From Methylotenera sp. (GTDB lineage: Bacteria; Pseudomonadota; Gammaproteobacteria; Burkholderiales; Methylophilaceae), in assembly GCF_030653755.1 (NCBI RefSeq), contig NZ_JAURYU010000045.1:62001-126000 (forward strand): a DNA stretch of 64,000 nt, in the 5' to 3' direction. Position 1 is the first letter of the stretch. Every line of letters starts with the position of its first letter. Of the stretch, positions 29,107 through 39,024 are shown one piece after another. The notes under the pieces were generated by a model. The model worked only from the letters and a program-made list of their open reading frames with translations. It had not been told where the DNA came from and did no database searches. The translations under genes were made by a program, and so were the position numbers.

Positions 29107-30018
29107 TTATCCCCTTCGTTTAAAAATAGGAGACGGCTCAGTAATGGTGCCGTCAAAACTATGATTCTTAATTGGGTAACGAGCCTGTACTTTTTTCACA
29201 TACTGACGCGTCTCAGGGAACGGCGGAATGCCATTGTATTTATTGACAGCCCCTTCACCAGCATTATATGCGGCCACAGCCAAGGCAACATCGCCTTTAA
29301 AGTAAGCGAGCAACCAACGCAAATAAGCCACGCCACCCTTGATATTCTGGCTTGCATTAAATGCATTTTTTACGTTAAATCGCTCGGCAGTGTCAGGAAT
29401 CAATTGCATCAAACCTTGTGCATGTTGATTGGATTTTGCACCTGTTACAAAGTTTGATTCCACAGAAATAATCGATAACACTAACTTCGCATCTACTTTA
29501 TACCAAGCTGAAATCGTATCGACCAAATGCAAAATCCAGCGTTTATCCTTTGGTAATCCAGCAATGTACTGGTCAATCACCTCGGCGTTCACATGTGCAG
29601 GCGGTGCTTTCTCTGGATCAATCTCAGCAAGCACACAAGATGGCAACTCAACCATGCTTAGCTCTATAGTCTCCAACATTTTTTGCGACTCATAATGCCC
29701 TTGCAAAGATGCCGTTGCAAACATCGCAGCGGCTAAGTCCCGATTGGCGGGAACGCCTTTACCAGAGGCATACAACATACCCAGCCTAAACTGCGCCTCT
29801 GCACTACCTAGGCGCGATGCCTGGCAATACAACCTCGCAGCCTGCCAATCGCTATCCACATTTTTCACATCCTGCTCCGCCTCTACTGCACGTAAGAGCA
29901 AAGACTGAACCACTTCTGGCTCATGATTAAATGCTTCCTGTTCATGTTGGCTGAGTTCTGCGTACGCCACATTTGCCACCGCAACTAGCATGGCAAACAC
30001 GGCGCTCAATTTACGCAT
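29107..30018 (-). CDS. Lytic transglycosylase with Sel1-like repeats
   Basis: An exported peptidoglycan lytic transglycosylase. After the signal peptide (MRKLSAVFAMLVAVANVAYA) come Sel1-type repeats (about 45-110, AQFRLGMLYASGKGVPANRDLAAAM type). The SLT catalytic domain (about 165-285) has the catalytic Glu in SVESNF, then GLMQLIPDTA and AYNAGEGAV. The start is uncertain. ATG 30018 gives a standard signal peptide of a 303-residue protein. An upstream TTG at 30036 has a better-placed GGAG Shine-Dalgarno and would add six residues. The small lipoprotein gene follows 2 nt later. Confidence 0.9.
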   Translation of the reverse strand: MRKLSAVFAMLVAVANVAYAELSQHEQEAFNHEPEVVQSLLLRAVEAEQDVKNVDSDWQAARLYCQASRLGSAEAQFRLGMLYASGKGVPANRDLAAAMFATASLQGHYESQKMLETIELSMVELPSCVLAEIDPEKAPPAHVNAEVIDQYIAGLPKDKRWILHLVDTISAWYKVDAKLVLSIISVESNFVTGAKSNQHAQGLMQLIPDTAERFNVKNAFNASQNIKGGVAYLRWLLAYFKGDVALAVAAYNAGEGAVNKYNGIPPFPETRQYVKKVQARYPIKNHSFDGTITEPSPIFKRRG

Positions 30019-30073
30019 CAATAGAATACTAATCAATCCTCTCCTTTAGCTAAAGGCACTTCATCGTACGACT

Positions 30074-32665
30074 TTAGGTATTTACTTTTGTGAACACTAA
30101 CTTTCCTGACTTCACATCAATTTTGACAATATCTTTGGCAATAAAATTCCCTGCCAATATTTCACGTGCTAATGGATTTTCAATTTCGCTCTGTATAGCA
30201 CGCTTAAGTGGTCTTGCACCATAAACAGGGTCAAATCCTGCATTGGCAATCTCTGTCACTGCTGCATCTGTCAATTCCAACTGCATATCCATTGCCGCTA
30301 AGCGCTTAGCAAGGTACTGCAACTGAATTGCTGCGATCGATTTGATATTGGCTTCACCCAGCGCGTGGAATACCACGACCTCATCAATCCGGTTCACAAA
30401 TTCAGGTCTAAAGTGTGTTTTCACTTCACCCATTACTGCCAGCTTAACCAACTGATAGTCTTGATCATTCATGCTCTGTATCATCTGACTACCAAGGTTA
30501 GAAGTCATAATAATCACGGTATTCTTAAAGTCTACAGTACGACCTTGCCCATCGGTTAAGCGACCATCATCTAATACTTGCAACAATACGTTAAATACAT
30601 CTGGATGTGCTTTTTCTACCTCATCAAGCAAGATAACACTATATGGTTTACGACGCACAGCTTCAGTTAATGTACCGCCCTCTTCATAACCAACATAGCC
30701 AGGAGGCGCACCTATCATCCGAGCAACAGAGTGCTTCTCCATAAACTCACTCATGTCGATGCGAATCAGATGATCTTCTGAATCAAACAAAAAGTTAGCG
30801 AGTGATTTACATAACTCAGTTTTACCCACGCCTGTTGGCCCTAAAAACAAGAAACTACCATAAGGTCGGTTTGGATCTCCCAAGCCTGAACGTGAACGGC
30901 GGATTGCATCTGAAACCAAACGTACAGCTTCATCTTGCCCGACCACGCGCTCATGCAGTTTTGCCTCCATCGTCAGTAATTTTTCACGTTCGCCTGTCAT
31001 CATTTTGCTCACTGGGATCCCAGTTGCGCGACTCACTACTTCTGCAATTTCATCCGCACCCACTTCAGTGCGCAACATTCTGTGTTTAGTTAAGTCCACA
31101 CTCACTTCAGCATTGGATGCTTGTTTTAATTGTGCTTCAAGCTGAGGTAACTTTCCATATTGCAGTTCTGAGACTTTCTGCCAGTCGCCTTTACGCGTGG
31201 CTTCTTCCATCTCAAATTTTACTTTTTCAATCGCTTCTTTAATATGCGCAGAACCTTGCACCTGTGCTTTTTCTGATTTCCAGATTTCTTCTAAATCAGC
31301 GTACTCTTTTTCAAGTTTGCTAATCTCCTCTTCAATCAATTCAAAGCGTTTTTTACTACCCTCATCTTTTTCACGACGGACAGCTTCACGCTCAATTTTA
31401 AGCTGAATTAGGCGACGCTCCAACTTATCCATCACTTCTGGTTTTGAGTCGATTTCCATTTTAATGCGACTGGCCGCCTCATCAATCAAATCAATCGCTT
31501 TATCTGGTAAAAAACGGTCTGTAATGTACCGATGTGAAAGTTCGGCTGCGGCCACAATGGCAGGGTCAGTAATTTCTACGCCATGGTGCAACTCATACTT
31601 CTCTTGCAGGCCTCGCAAAATCGCAATGGTTGCTTCTACACTAGGCTCATCAACTAACACTTTTTGGAAGCGGCGCTCTAACGCGGCATCTTTTTCAATG
31701 TATTTTCGATACTCATCTAGTGTCGTTGCACCCACACAATGCAATTCACCACGCGCCAATGCTGGCTTTAGCATATTGCCAGCATCCATTGCGCCCTCTG
31801 CTTTACCTGCACCCACCATGGTGTGAATTTCATCAATAAACACAATGGTTTGGCCTTCATCTTGTGCAAGCTCTTTCAACACAGACTTCAAACGCTCTTC
31901 AAATTCACCACGGTATTTAGCACCAGCAAGTAATGCTGCCATATCGAGTGACAGTACTTTTTTACCTTTCAGAGACTCAGGCACTTCACCATTAACAATA
32001 CGCTGTGCCAAGCCTTCTACAATCGCAGTTTTACCTACGCCAGGCTCACCAATTAGCACAGGGTTGTTTTTAGTACGGCGCTGTAACACTTGTATTGCAC
32101 GACGGATTTCATCATCTCGCCCAATCACAGGATCTAGCTTGCCAAGACGCGCCCGCTCGGTTAAATCAATGGTGAATTTCTTAAGCGACTCACGCTGGCC
32201 TTCTGCCTCTTGGCTATCTACATTTTCGTTACCACGTACAGCCTGCACAGCAGCTTCTAAAGCCGTCTTAGTTAAACCGTTTTGCTTGAGCAACTTACCA
32301 GCATCGCCTTTATCATCCGCTAAAGCTAATAAAAACATCTCACTAGCAATATAAGCATCTCCGCGCTTTTGCGAAAGTTTATCAGTGACATTCAACAAAT
32401 TATTCAAATCACGTGAAATAGCCACTTCACCACTGGCATCCGCTGATTTAGGTAGGTTTGCAATGGCTGCAGTTAAGCCTATTTTAAGCTGATTAAGTTG
32501 TACGCCTGCGCGCGCTAATAGCGATGCCGTACCTCCGTCGTCTTGCTGCAACAATGCTTGTAGTAAATGTTGCGGTTCAATTGCAGTATTATCAGCGCCC
32601 AAAGCAAGGCTTTGCGCATCGTTAATCGCCTGTTGAAATTTAGTGGTTAATTTATCAAAGCGCAC
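30074..32665 (-). CDS. clpB: ATP-dependent chaperone ClpB
   Basis: ClpB is the Hsp100 disaggregase that works with DnaK to rescue aggregated proteins. The 863-residue protein has the N domain (about 1-150), AAA-1 with Walker A GEPGVGKT, and the long coiled-coil middle domain (about 400-525). AAA-2 follows with GPTGVGKTE and the conserved [17 protein letters not shown] (shown in part). The mirror ORFs on the plus strand (31464-31826, 31845-32354 and others) are shadows. A sigma-32 promoter lies upstream at 32715-32741 and a good AAGGAG Shine-Dalgarno precedes the ATG. Confidence 0.98.
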   Translation of the reverse strand: MRFDKLTTKFQQAINDAQSLALGADNTAIEPQHLLQALLQQDDGGTASLLARAGVQLNQLKIGLTAAIANLPKSADASGEVAISRDLNNLLNVTDKLSQKRGDAYIASEMFLLALADDKGDAGKLLKQNGLTKTALEAAVQAVRGNENVDSQEAEGQRESLKKFTIDLTERARLGKLDPVIGRDDEIRRAIQVLQRRTKNNPVLIGEPGVGKTAIVEGLAQRIVNGEVPESLKGKKVLSLDMAALLAGAKYRGEFEERLKSVLKELAQDEGQTIVFIDEIHTMVGAGKAEGAMDAGNMLKPALARGELHCVGATTLDEYRKYIEKDAALERRFQKVLVDEPSVEATIAILRGLQEKYELHHGVEITDPAIVAAAELSHRYITDRFLPDKAIDLIDEAASRIKMEIDSKPEVMDKLERRLIQLKIEREAVRREKDEGSKKRFELIEEEISKLEKEYADLEEIWKSEKAQVQGSAHIKEAIEKVKFEMEEATRKGDWQKVSELQYGKLPQLEAQLKQASNAEVSVDLTKHRMLRTEVGADEIAEVVSRATGIPVSKMMTGEREKLLTMEAKLHERVVGQDEAVRLVSDAIRRSRSGLGDPNRPYGSFLFLGPTGVGKTELCKSLANFLFDSEDHLIRIDMSEFMEKHSVARMIGAPPGYVGYEEGGTLTEAVRRKPYSVILLDEVEKAHPDVFNVLLQVLDDGRLTDGQGRTVDFKNTVIIMTSNLGSQMIQSMNDQDYQLVKLAVMGEVKTHFRPEFVNRIDEVVVFHALGEANIKSIAAIQLQYLAKRLAAMDMQLELTDAAVTEIANAGFDPVYGARPLKRAIQSEIENPLAREILAGNFIAKDIVKIDVKSGKLVFTKVNT

Positions 32666-32714
32666 AGGTTTCTCCTTATGATTACGCTAATGTTTAAATA
32701 CTTATATGCAAGCT

Positions 32715-32741
32715 AGGTGGGGCTGAATGTTTGTTTTTCAA
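32715..32741 (-). promoter_or_regulatory. Sigma-32 (RpoH) heat-shock promoter of clpB
   Basis: Reading leftwards, TTGAAA (32741-32736), 13 bp, then CCCCACCT (32722-32715) closely matches the RpoH consensus CTTGAAA-N(11-16)-CCCCATNT. The predicted start lies about 40-45 nt before the clpB ATG. Heat-shock control of clpB is established in proteobacteria. Confidence 0.8.
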
Positions 32742-32826
32742 TATATAATACAAAGTATTAATTCGTTATTTAAATGGCAATGGAATTAATCGTCTTTTTG
32801 ACGACGCCATTGCATGGAGTGGATTT

Positions 32827-35235
32827 TTGCTAACCGATACTTTAAGTGCTGAAGACACACTACCTAATCCAGCTTGGGCGATTTTAGATACCGAAGACCA
32901 ATGGCAAGCGTTTAGCCAAGCTGTTGACCAAGGTGCGCAGTCTACGTCTGAAACCTTAATAAAATCAGACTTATTACTAGACGGACTTCGTTGCGCGGCC
33001 TGCTCAGGCATTATTGAACAAGGCTTACAAGCAACACCAGGCGTCATCAGCGCTCGTGTCAGCATGTCAAAAAAACGCGCCGTGGTTGTATGGTCGCCAA
33101 GTGTAACCTTACCCTCCAAAATATTGACGGCGATTCATGATCTTGGTTATAGCGGCTTTCCTGCAACCCAACATGAAGATGACTTAGTCTCCCTGCAAAA
33201 ACAAAGAGCAGCATTCTGGCGCTGGATGGTGGCTGGCTTCTGCATGATGCAAGTCATGATGTATGCTAGCCCAACTTACTTTACCGCTCCAGATGAAATT
33301 TCTAGCGACATTTTGCATCTACTGAACTGGGCATCATGGTTACTGAGCTTACCAGTCCTTTTATTTTCAAGCAGATCTTTCTTTAGTAATGCATTGCGCG
33401 ACCTAAAACAAAAACAAATCAGCATGGACCTCCCCGTTGCCCTCGGTATTATCATCACATTTATTGTGAGTTCAGCCGCAACGTTTGAACCCAATAGCTG
33501 GTGGGGCAATACTGTCTATTTTGATTCGCTCACAATGTTCGTATTTTTCTTACTTTCTGCACGCCTGATTGAAGTAAAAATGCATCGTAAAACGTTAGGT
33601 GCACTTGAAAGCTTAGCAAGCCGAATTCCAGAAAATACTGAACGACAAAATCCAGACGGCACATTTACACGGGTGCTGAATACAAAGCTTAAGATTGGCG
33701 ACATTGTGCGCGTGCAAATTGGCGAGGCATTTCCCGCTGACGGAAAAATCATGTCGGGCAACACCAGTGTCGATGAGTCTCTACTCACTGGTGAATCTAC
33801 CCCTATCCAAAAAAATGTTAATGATGATGTGATTGCCGGCAGTTACAACCTACGTCAGCCAGTGTGCATCACACTCAATACCATTGGTGAGTCTACAAAG
33901 TACGGCCAAATTGTTAACCTTATCAACAATGCGGCAGTAGAGAAACCTCGCCTATCAAAACTCGCAGACCGTGTTGCACGGCCATTCTTAATTTTTGTTA
34001 TCTTAAGTGCAGCAATTGCAGCAGCACTATTATGGGACGTTGACCGTGGGCGCGCACTGATGACTGCGGCCGCTGTGCTAATCGTTACCTGCCCGTGCGC
34101 ACTATCTTTGGCAACACCTGCGGCAATGCTTGCTAGCGCCAGTGCTTTTGTGAAACGAGGCATTTTAATCAAGCGCTTGCAAGCCATTGAAAATATTGCA
34201 GATATTGATACTGTGATTTTCGACAAGACAGGCACGCTCACTGAAGACCATATTCAGATTAAAGCGATAGAACCCAAAGCAGGGTTTACTCAATTCGATG
34301 TATTAGCACTTGCTGCTACCATTGCTCAACATTCGATGCATCCTATTTCTCGCGCACTTTTTAACGCCAATAAAGCAGGCAATTTGAACACGCTAAACTT
34401 TGAGTCAAATAATGCCGAATTAAGTAATAGCGAGTTAAATAATACCAAGCTAAGTAATATTGAATTAGATAATATACAAGAAACAGCTGGTGCAGGTATC
34501 AGCGCAACCCTCAAGACAGGCACACTTGATACGCCATTATCTGACTTTAATCTTGCAGGTAGCGAGCTAAAACTTGGCTCAGCAACATTTTGTGGCATCT
34601 CTGAGCGCAACACAAATTTACAACAAGTCTACTTAGCTAATCACCAAGGCTGGCTAGCGACATTTACCTTACAAGAAGCGATCAAACACAACGCCGCCAT
34701 TGCAATAAAGTCATTAAAAGACGTTCAGCTAAGTATCGAACTACTCTCTGGCGACCGCTCAATCGCAGTAGAAAATACGGCAAAACAGATTGGTATTACA
34801 CAATTCCAATCTGCCTGTAGTCCAGAAGATAAACTTTTACGCTTAAAAATACTCAAACAACAAGGTAAGAAAGTATTAATGGTAGGTGACGGCTTGAATG
34901 ATGGTCCTATTTTAGCCAGCGCTCATGTCTCTATCGCTATGGGTAAAGGAGTGCCACTCACATTAGCACATGCGGATTATGTATTCTTAAATGGTGACAT
35001 TAGCCAGATTCCGCACCTAATTCGCCATGCCAAGCAAACGATGAGGATTATTAAAGAAAATATCGCTTGGGCGATTGTTTATAATTTAATCAGCATCCCA
35101 CTCGCTTTCTTCGGCATACTGTCTGCATGGCTGGCTGGTTTAGGTATGGCAGTTAGCTCACTGATTGTGGTGGCTAACGCATTACGTTTAACTAAATTTA
35201 CATCATCAGAAACTGACACCAACAGTCATCAATAA
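32827..35235 (+). CDS. ccoI: Copper-transporting P-type ATPase CcoI (FixI) for cbb3 oxidase assembly
   Basis: CcoI exports copper to the periplasm for the CuB site of cbb3 oxidase. In 802 residues I see an HMA metal-binding domain with C56-A-A-C59, membrane helices from about 125, and the actuator motif LTGESTPI. The transport motif CPC is at 422-424, the phosphorylation motif DKTGT at about 466, SMHP near 510, and GDGLNDGP near 698. The start is a TTG supported by a GGAG seven bases upstream; no in-frame ATG precedes it. The nucleotide-binding domain contains a 15-bp tandem repeat (see separate entry). ccoS follows 11 nt later. The pair is separated from ccoNOQP by the whole aa3/caa3 operon. 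Confidence 0.93.
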   Translation: MLTDTLSAEDTLPNPAWAILDTEDQWQAFSQAVDQGAQSTSETLIKSDLLLDGLRCAACSGIIEQGLQATPGVISARVSMSKKRAVVVWSPSVTLPSKILTAIHDLGYSGFPATQHEDDLVSLQKQRAAFWRWMVAGFCMMQVMMYASPTYFTAPDEISSDILHLLNWASWLLSLPVLLFSSRSFFSNALRDLKQKQISMDLPVALGIIITFIVSSAATFEPNSWWGNTVYFDSLTMFVFFLLSARLIEVKMHRKTLGALESLASRIPENTERQNPDGTFTRVLNTKLKIGDIVRVQIGEAFPADGKIMSGNTSVDESLLTGESTPIQKNVNDDVIAGSYNLRQPVCITLNTIGESTKYGQIVNLINNAAVEKPRLSKLADRVARPFLIFVILSAAIAAALLWDVDRGRALMTAAAVLIVTCPCALSLATPAAMLASASAFVKRGILIKRLQAIENIADIDTVIFDKTGTLTEDHIQIKAIEPKAGFTQFDVLALAATIAQHSMHPISRALFNANKAGNLNTLNFESNNAELSNSELNNTKLSNIELDNIQETAGAGISATLKTGTLDTPLSDFNLAGSELKLGSATFCGISERNTNLQQVYLANHQGWLATFTLQEAIKHNAAIAIKSLKDVQLSIELLSGDRSIAVENTAKQIGITQFQSACSPEDKLLRLKILKQQGKKVLMVGDGLNDGPILASAHVSIAMGKGVPLTLAHADYVFLNGDISQIPHLIRHAKQTMRIIKENIAWAIVYNLISIPLAFFGILSAWLAGLGMAVSSLIVVANALRLTKFTSSETDTNSHQ
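34411..34470 (+). repeat. 15-bp tandem repeat inside ccoI
   Basis: Four in-frame 15-bp units begin with AAT and encode NAELS, NSELN, NTKLS and NIELD (CcoI residues 529-548). Degenerate half-units flank both ends. The period and the Leu spacing resemble pentapeptide repeats. The block lies in the nucleotide-binding domain between the SMHP and AGAGIS motifs. Confidence 0.85.
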
Positions 35236-35246
35236 AGGCTCTCATC

Positions 35247-35387
35247 ATGGACATATTATTTGTACTTATTCCACTCTCAGTCATCATGGCACTCGTTGTA
35301 CTTGGTGGATTATGGTGGGCAGTTTATCGTGGTCAATTTGAAGATATTGAAGATGAAGGCAAGCGTATTTTAGAAGATGATGACTAA
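35247..35387 (+). CDS. ccoS: cbb3 oxidase maturation protein CcoS
   Basis: This 46-residue gene is too short for the ORF track. It starts MDILFVLIPLSVIMALV, one transmembrane helix, followed by the family hallmark GGLWWAVYRGQFEDIEDEG (shown in part) and an acidic tail ending EDDD. CcoS is required for cofactor insertion into CcoN. It lies 11 nt after ccoI, the conserved fixI-fixS arrangement, with an AAAGG Shine-Dalgarno. No terminator is visible before the cox promoter region. Confidence 0.93.
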   Translation: MDILFVLIPLSVIMALVVLGGLWWAVYRGQFEDIEDEGKRILEDDD

Positions 35388-35587
35388 AATAATTTTGTAG
35401 TTAAAAGAAATAACTGTTGCACACACATAGATTTGTTTGCAACGCACTGCCAGCATAATCCCAGCCTCAAACTGTGCTTTTCCCCAGTAGCACATGCGCT
35501 GAAAAAATCTTTCATAAATATTTCCATTTGTTTCAAATCTGTAACAAATTCTCTTGAGTAATTAATTTTTTTATGCTAGTTTCTGAC

Positions 35588-35606
35588 ATGCGTCAAATTG
35601 ACGCAT
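35588..35606. promoter_or_regulatory. RegA/PrrA-type operator upstream of the cox operon
   Basis: ATGCGTCAAATTGACGCAT is a 9+1+9 palindrome containing GCGTC-AAATT-GACGC, an exact match to the RegA/PrrA/ActR pattern GCGNC-N5-GNCGC. It lies 52 bp before the first gene of the cox operon. RegA is encoded in this window. I cannot place the -10/-35 with confidence. Confidence 0.65.
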
Positions 35607-35657
35607 ATGGAATTATGTTAGCAAATCATCAATTGAAACGTAAGGCTTGGATGATGC

Positions 35658-36122
35658 ATGACGGTTTCTGGCTCAAACGGCAACATACTGATTGCAAAGC
35701 CAAATAACTCACTATCCCCAACAGGATTTGTCTGGTTGTTTGTGGGTGTTTTCACCATCACCTCGACAATTACTGTGGGGTTTGTTTTAGCAGGTGCTTG
35801 GTTGGTGCTGCCGTTTGCTGGGCTTGAGATTCTAGTACTAGCCTACGTGTTAATGAACGCTTATTTGCACTACGGTGACTATGAAAGCATTTCGTTAATT
35901 AATGATGATGTAGTGGTTGAGCAATACAGTTACAAAAGTTTTAAGAAATACACTTTTCAACGTTACTGGGTTAGGGTGACATTACGTGAGACCCTAGACG
36001 GTACGGTCGCGATTTTCATTGGCTCTCATGGCAAGGAAATCGAGTTTGGCAGTCGTTATATCAACAAAGAAGAGCGAGAGTCCATCGCCAAGCAACTGAA
36101 GCAAGATTTAAAAATCGTTTAA
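35658..36122 (+). CDS. DUF2244 membrane protein, first gene of the cox operon
   Basis: A 154-residue protein with two central transmembrane helices (about 24-46 and 50-70) followed by a soluble domain. The pattern (a PNNSLSPTG opening, helices, then FGSRYINKEERESIAKQL) fits DUF2244, a family of unknown function found next to cytochrome oxidase genes. Its stop overlaps an in-frame ATG upstream of coxB, so translation is probably coupled. A role in oxidase assembly is inferred from position only. Confidence 0.85.
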   Translation: MTVSGSNGNILIAKPNNSLSPTGFVWLFVGVFTITSTITVGFVLAGAWLVLPFAGLEILVLAYVLMNAYLHYGDYESISLINDDVVVEQYSYKSFKKYTFQRYWVRVTLRETLDGTVAIFIGSHGKEIEFGSRYINKEERESIAKQLKQDLKIV

Positions 36123-36145
36123 TGGTTTTTGTTTTGGGAGAAGGT

Positions 36146-37360
36146 ATGTTGAAGCAGGCTATGAAAAAGATTGGTTTCGGTTTATTTTTGTTACTTACAG
36201 CGCCCCTAGCGCTTGCTGAGTATCGCTGGAACTTTCCTGAACCAGTAACACCGATGGCGCTTGATACGCTACATGTTCACAATAAATTCATGCTGATTGT
36301 TGCCGTGATTTTTGTTGTAGTACTCGCCATCATGATTTACTCATTGATCAAACACCGCAAAAGTGTTGGTCATCAAGCGGTGGCAGACAAAGCACCGTCA
36401 ACCGCTACAGAAATTTTCTGGACACTCATCCCATTCGTTATTTTACTCGTCATTGACTTTGTCATCATGGGCATTCCTGCATATCACAGCGTGGTTATGA
36501 TGGAAGACACCAGAAACGAGTCTGACATGGTGCTCAAAGTCACGGGTTCACAATGGCGCTGGCAATATGAGTACATGGGCAATACCGACAAAGGAAGCCA
36601 AGATGGTTTGGTCGATGCAAAAGGTATTAAGTTTGTCAGCAACCTTTCCACTCCTCAAAACCAAGTGGATGGCACCGTACCTCCTGTAGACACCCCCGAC
36701 AGCCCTTATCTATTAGATGTAGACAACCGACTTGTGCTACCAGTCGGTGCAAAGGTCCGCATATTAATGACATCGACCGATGTATTGCACAACTGGTGGG
36801 TACCGCAATTCGGCTCCTCCCGTCTGGCAGTGCCAGGGTTTATTCGTGAAACCTGGGTACAAGTGGATAAAGCAGGTACTTATCGCGGTCAATGTAAAGA
36901 GTTGTGTGGCAAAGGCCACGGTTATATGCCTGTGGTGGTAGACGCACTGCCTAAAGAAGAATACGCCGCATGGGTCGCGCTTAAAAAGAATGAGATTAAC
37001 GAGCAAGCGGCAGGTGCAGATAAAGAGTGGTCTAAAGACGAGTTAATGGAGCAAGGGAAAGTCGTCTACGAGAAAAACTGTGCAGTGTGCCATATGGCAT
37101 CAGGTGCAGGGTTACCTCCAGCCTTCCCTGCGCTTACTGGCAGTAAAATTACAACCTCACCAATATTTGATGCTGATGGCAAATATCTACCAGATAGCCA
37201 TATGGATCGAGTACTAAACGGTGTGCGTGTCATGCCAGCATGGAAAGCACTATTAAATGATACGGAAATTGCCGCTGTCATTACTTACGAACGTAACGCG
37301 CTGGGTAACAGCGTAGGCGATGTTGTTCAGCCTTCGCAAGTTAAAGCTGCGCGTCAATAA
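36146..37360 (+). CDS. coxB: Cytochrome c oxidase subunit II with fused cytochrome c domain
   Basis: Subunit II receives electrons from cytochrome c through the CuA centre. The 404-residue precursor has a signal peptide (to about 24, TAPLALA), two TM helices (about 45-65 and 85-110), and the CuA cupredoxin domain. The CuA ligands are in GQCKELCGKGHGYMPV. A C-terminal class I cytochrome c follows (CAVCH near 310, axial Met in RVMPAWKAL). This is the caa3-type architecture. I chose ATG 36146 over the track start because of its GGAGAAGG Shine-Dalgarno. coxA follows after 21 nt. Confidence 0.95.
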   Translation: MLKQAMKKIGFGLFLLLTAPLALAEYRWNFPEPVTPMALDTLHVHNKFMLIVAVIFVVVLAIMIYSLIKHRKSVGHQAVADKAPSTATEIFWTLIPFVILLVIDFVIMGIPAYHSVVMMEDTRNESDMVLKVTGSQWRWQYEYMGNTDKGSQDGLVDAKGIKFVSNLSTPQNQVDGTVPPVDTPDSPYLLDVDNRLVLPVGAKVRILMTSTDVLHNWWVPQFGSSRLAVPGFIRETWVQVDKAGTYRGQCKELCGKGHGYMPVVVDALPKEEYAAWVALKKNEINEQAAGADKEWSKDELMEQGKVVYEKNCAVCHMASGAGLPPAFPALTGSKITTSPIFDADGKYLPDSHMDRVLNGVRVMPAWKALLNDTEIAAVITYERNALGNSVGDVVQPSQVKAARQ

Positions 37361-37381
37361 ATATAGGTACAGGAGATAATT

Positions 37382-38974
37382 ATGAGCACTACAACAGTCG
37401 CACATCATGATGAGCACACTGACCATCCCACTGGGATTATGCGTTGGCTCACCACGACCAACCATAAAGACATTGGCACCATGTACCTGACATTTTCACT
37501 TATTATGTTCTTGGTAGGTGGCTCAATGATTTTGGGCATTCGTGCAGAGCTATTTCAGCCTGGTCTACAATTGATGAACCCCGATTTCTTTAATCAGCTC
37601 ATCGGCGTGCATGCCCTTATTATGATTTTTGCTGCATTAATGCCCGCTGCTACAGGCTTTGCTAACTGGATGATTCCGCTACAAATTGGCGCTCCAGATA
37701 TGGCTTTGCCGCGTTTAAATAACTGGGGTTTCTGGCTACTGCCACCTTCAGCAATTTTACTCACACTTCCATTTACCTTAGCACTATTTGGGATTGGTGA
37801 TGGCGCGTTAGCTACTGGCTGGACATTCTACCCACCACTCTCCATTCAAGGTGGCATTGGTGTCGACTTCGCAATTTTTGCAGTTCACTTACTCGGCATT
37901 TCATCTGTATTAGGTTCTATTAACATCATTGTTACATTATTTAATATGCGTGCACCTGGCATGACATTTATGAAAATGCCGATGTTTGCATGGGGCTGGT
38001 TGATTACCGCATTCTTGTTGATTGCAACCATTCCAGTACTCGCTGGTGCCGTGACGATGCTACTCACAGACCGTCATTTTGGCACGCACTTTTTTGACGC
38101 GGCTGGTGGCGGTGACCCTATCATGTTCCAGCACTTATTTTGGTTCTTTGGTCACCCTGAGGTTTATATCTTATTGTTACCAGTATGGGGTTTCATTCCA
38201 CAAATTTTACAAACATTCTCACGCAAACCAATGTATGGCTACAAAGCACAAGTTTATTCATTAATAGCCATTGGCGCGATGTCTATCATTGTGTGGGCAC
38301 ACCATTTCTTTACTGCGGGGATGCCTGTCCCAGCTTTGCTCTACTTTATGTATAGCACAATGGCGATTTCACTACCGCTTGCAGTGCTGTTTTTCTGTTG
38401 GATTAAAACCATGTGGCGCGGCTCTATGAGCTTTGAAACACCCATGTTATTTACTGTCGGCTGGATTATTCTATTTGGTATTGGCGGCCTAACTGGCTTA
38501 GTGCTAGCAGACGTTGCAGCAGATGCGCAATATCACAATAGTTACTTTGTAGTGGCGCATTTCCACTACACACTATTTGCTGGCGGCATCATGGGCATTA
38601 TGGCTGGCGTTTATTACTGGCTACCAAAAATGACTGGACATATGTATAACGAAAAGCTTGGCCAATTGCACTTCTGGTTAACCGCAATTTCGTTTAATCT
38701 AACATTCATTCCACAGTTCTTCTTAGGCTTAGCTGGCATGCCACGTCGCATACCAGACTATGCATTACAGTTTGCTGAGTTCAATATGATCTCTTCAATT
38801 GCTGCGTTTGTACTCGGGTTATCACAACTCATCTTCGTGTATAACATTATCAGCACCGTCAGAGGTGGCAAAAAAGCTACTGACCAAGTGTGGGAAGGTG
38901 CTGAAGGGCTGGAGTGGACATTATCATCCCCCCCTCCTTACCATAGCTTTTCAGAGCAACCGACAGTTAAATAA
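37382..38974 (+). CDS. coxA: Cytochrome c oxidase subunit I
   Basis: The catalytic subunit of the aa3-type heme-copper oxidase, 530 residues with 12 TM helices. Heme a ligation appears in GVHALIMIF (about residue 75). The CuB His-Tyr motif is in WFFGHPEVYILLLP, the CuB histidines in WAHHFFTAGMP, and the heme a/a3 ligands in HFHYTLFAGG. It follows coxB after 21 nt with a good AGGAG-type Shine-Dalgarno and precedes the small assembly peptide. Confidence 0.97.
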   Translation: MSTTTVAHHDEHTDHPTGIMRWLTTTNHKDIGTMYLTFSLIMFLVGGSMILGIRAELFQPGLQLMNPDFFNQLIGVHALIMIFAALMPAATGFANWMIPLQIGAPDMALPRLNNWGFWLLPPSAILLTLPFTLALFGIGDGALATGWTFYPPLSIQGGIGVDFAIFAVHLLGISSVLGSINIIVTLFNMRAPGMTFMKMPMFAWGWLITAFLLIATIPVLAGAVTMLLTDRHFGTHFFDAAGGGDPIMFQHLFWFFGHPEVYILLLPVWGFIPQILQTFSRKPMYGYKAQVYSLIAIGAMSIIVWAHHFFTAGMPVPALLYFMYSTMAISLPLAVLFFCWIKTMWRGSMSFETPMLFTVGWIILFGIGGLTGLVLADVAADAQYHNSYFVVAHFHYTLFAGGIMGIMAGVYYWLPKMTGHMYNEKLGQLHFWLTAISFNLTFIPQFFLGLAGMPRRIPDYALQFAEFNMISSIAAFVLGLSQLIFVYNIISTVRGGKKATDQVWEGAEGLEWTLSSPPPYHSFSEQPTVK

Positions 38975-39024
38975 GACACGGTTAAATAAGATAAGTTAAA
39001 TAGGATAAAAGTGATTGCAGCGAT

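Noticed and set aside
31464-32354. Plus-strand ORFs of 120 and 169 aa opposite clpB
   Set aside because: They are mirror frames of the strongly conserved clpB coding sequence, with no start signals and low-complexity composition.
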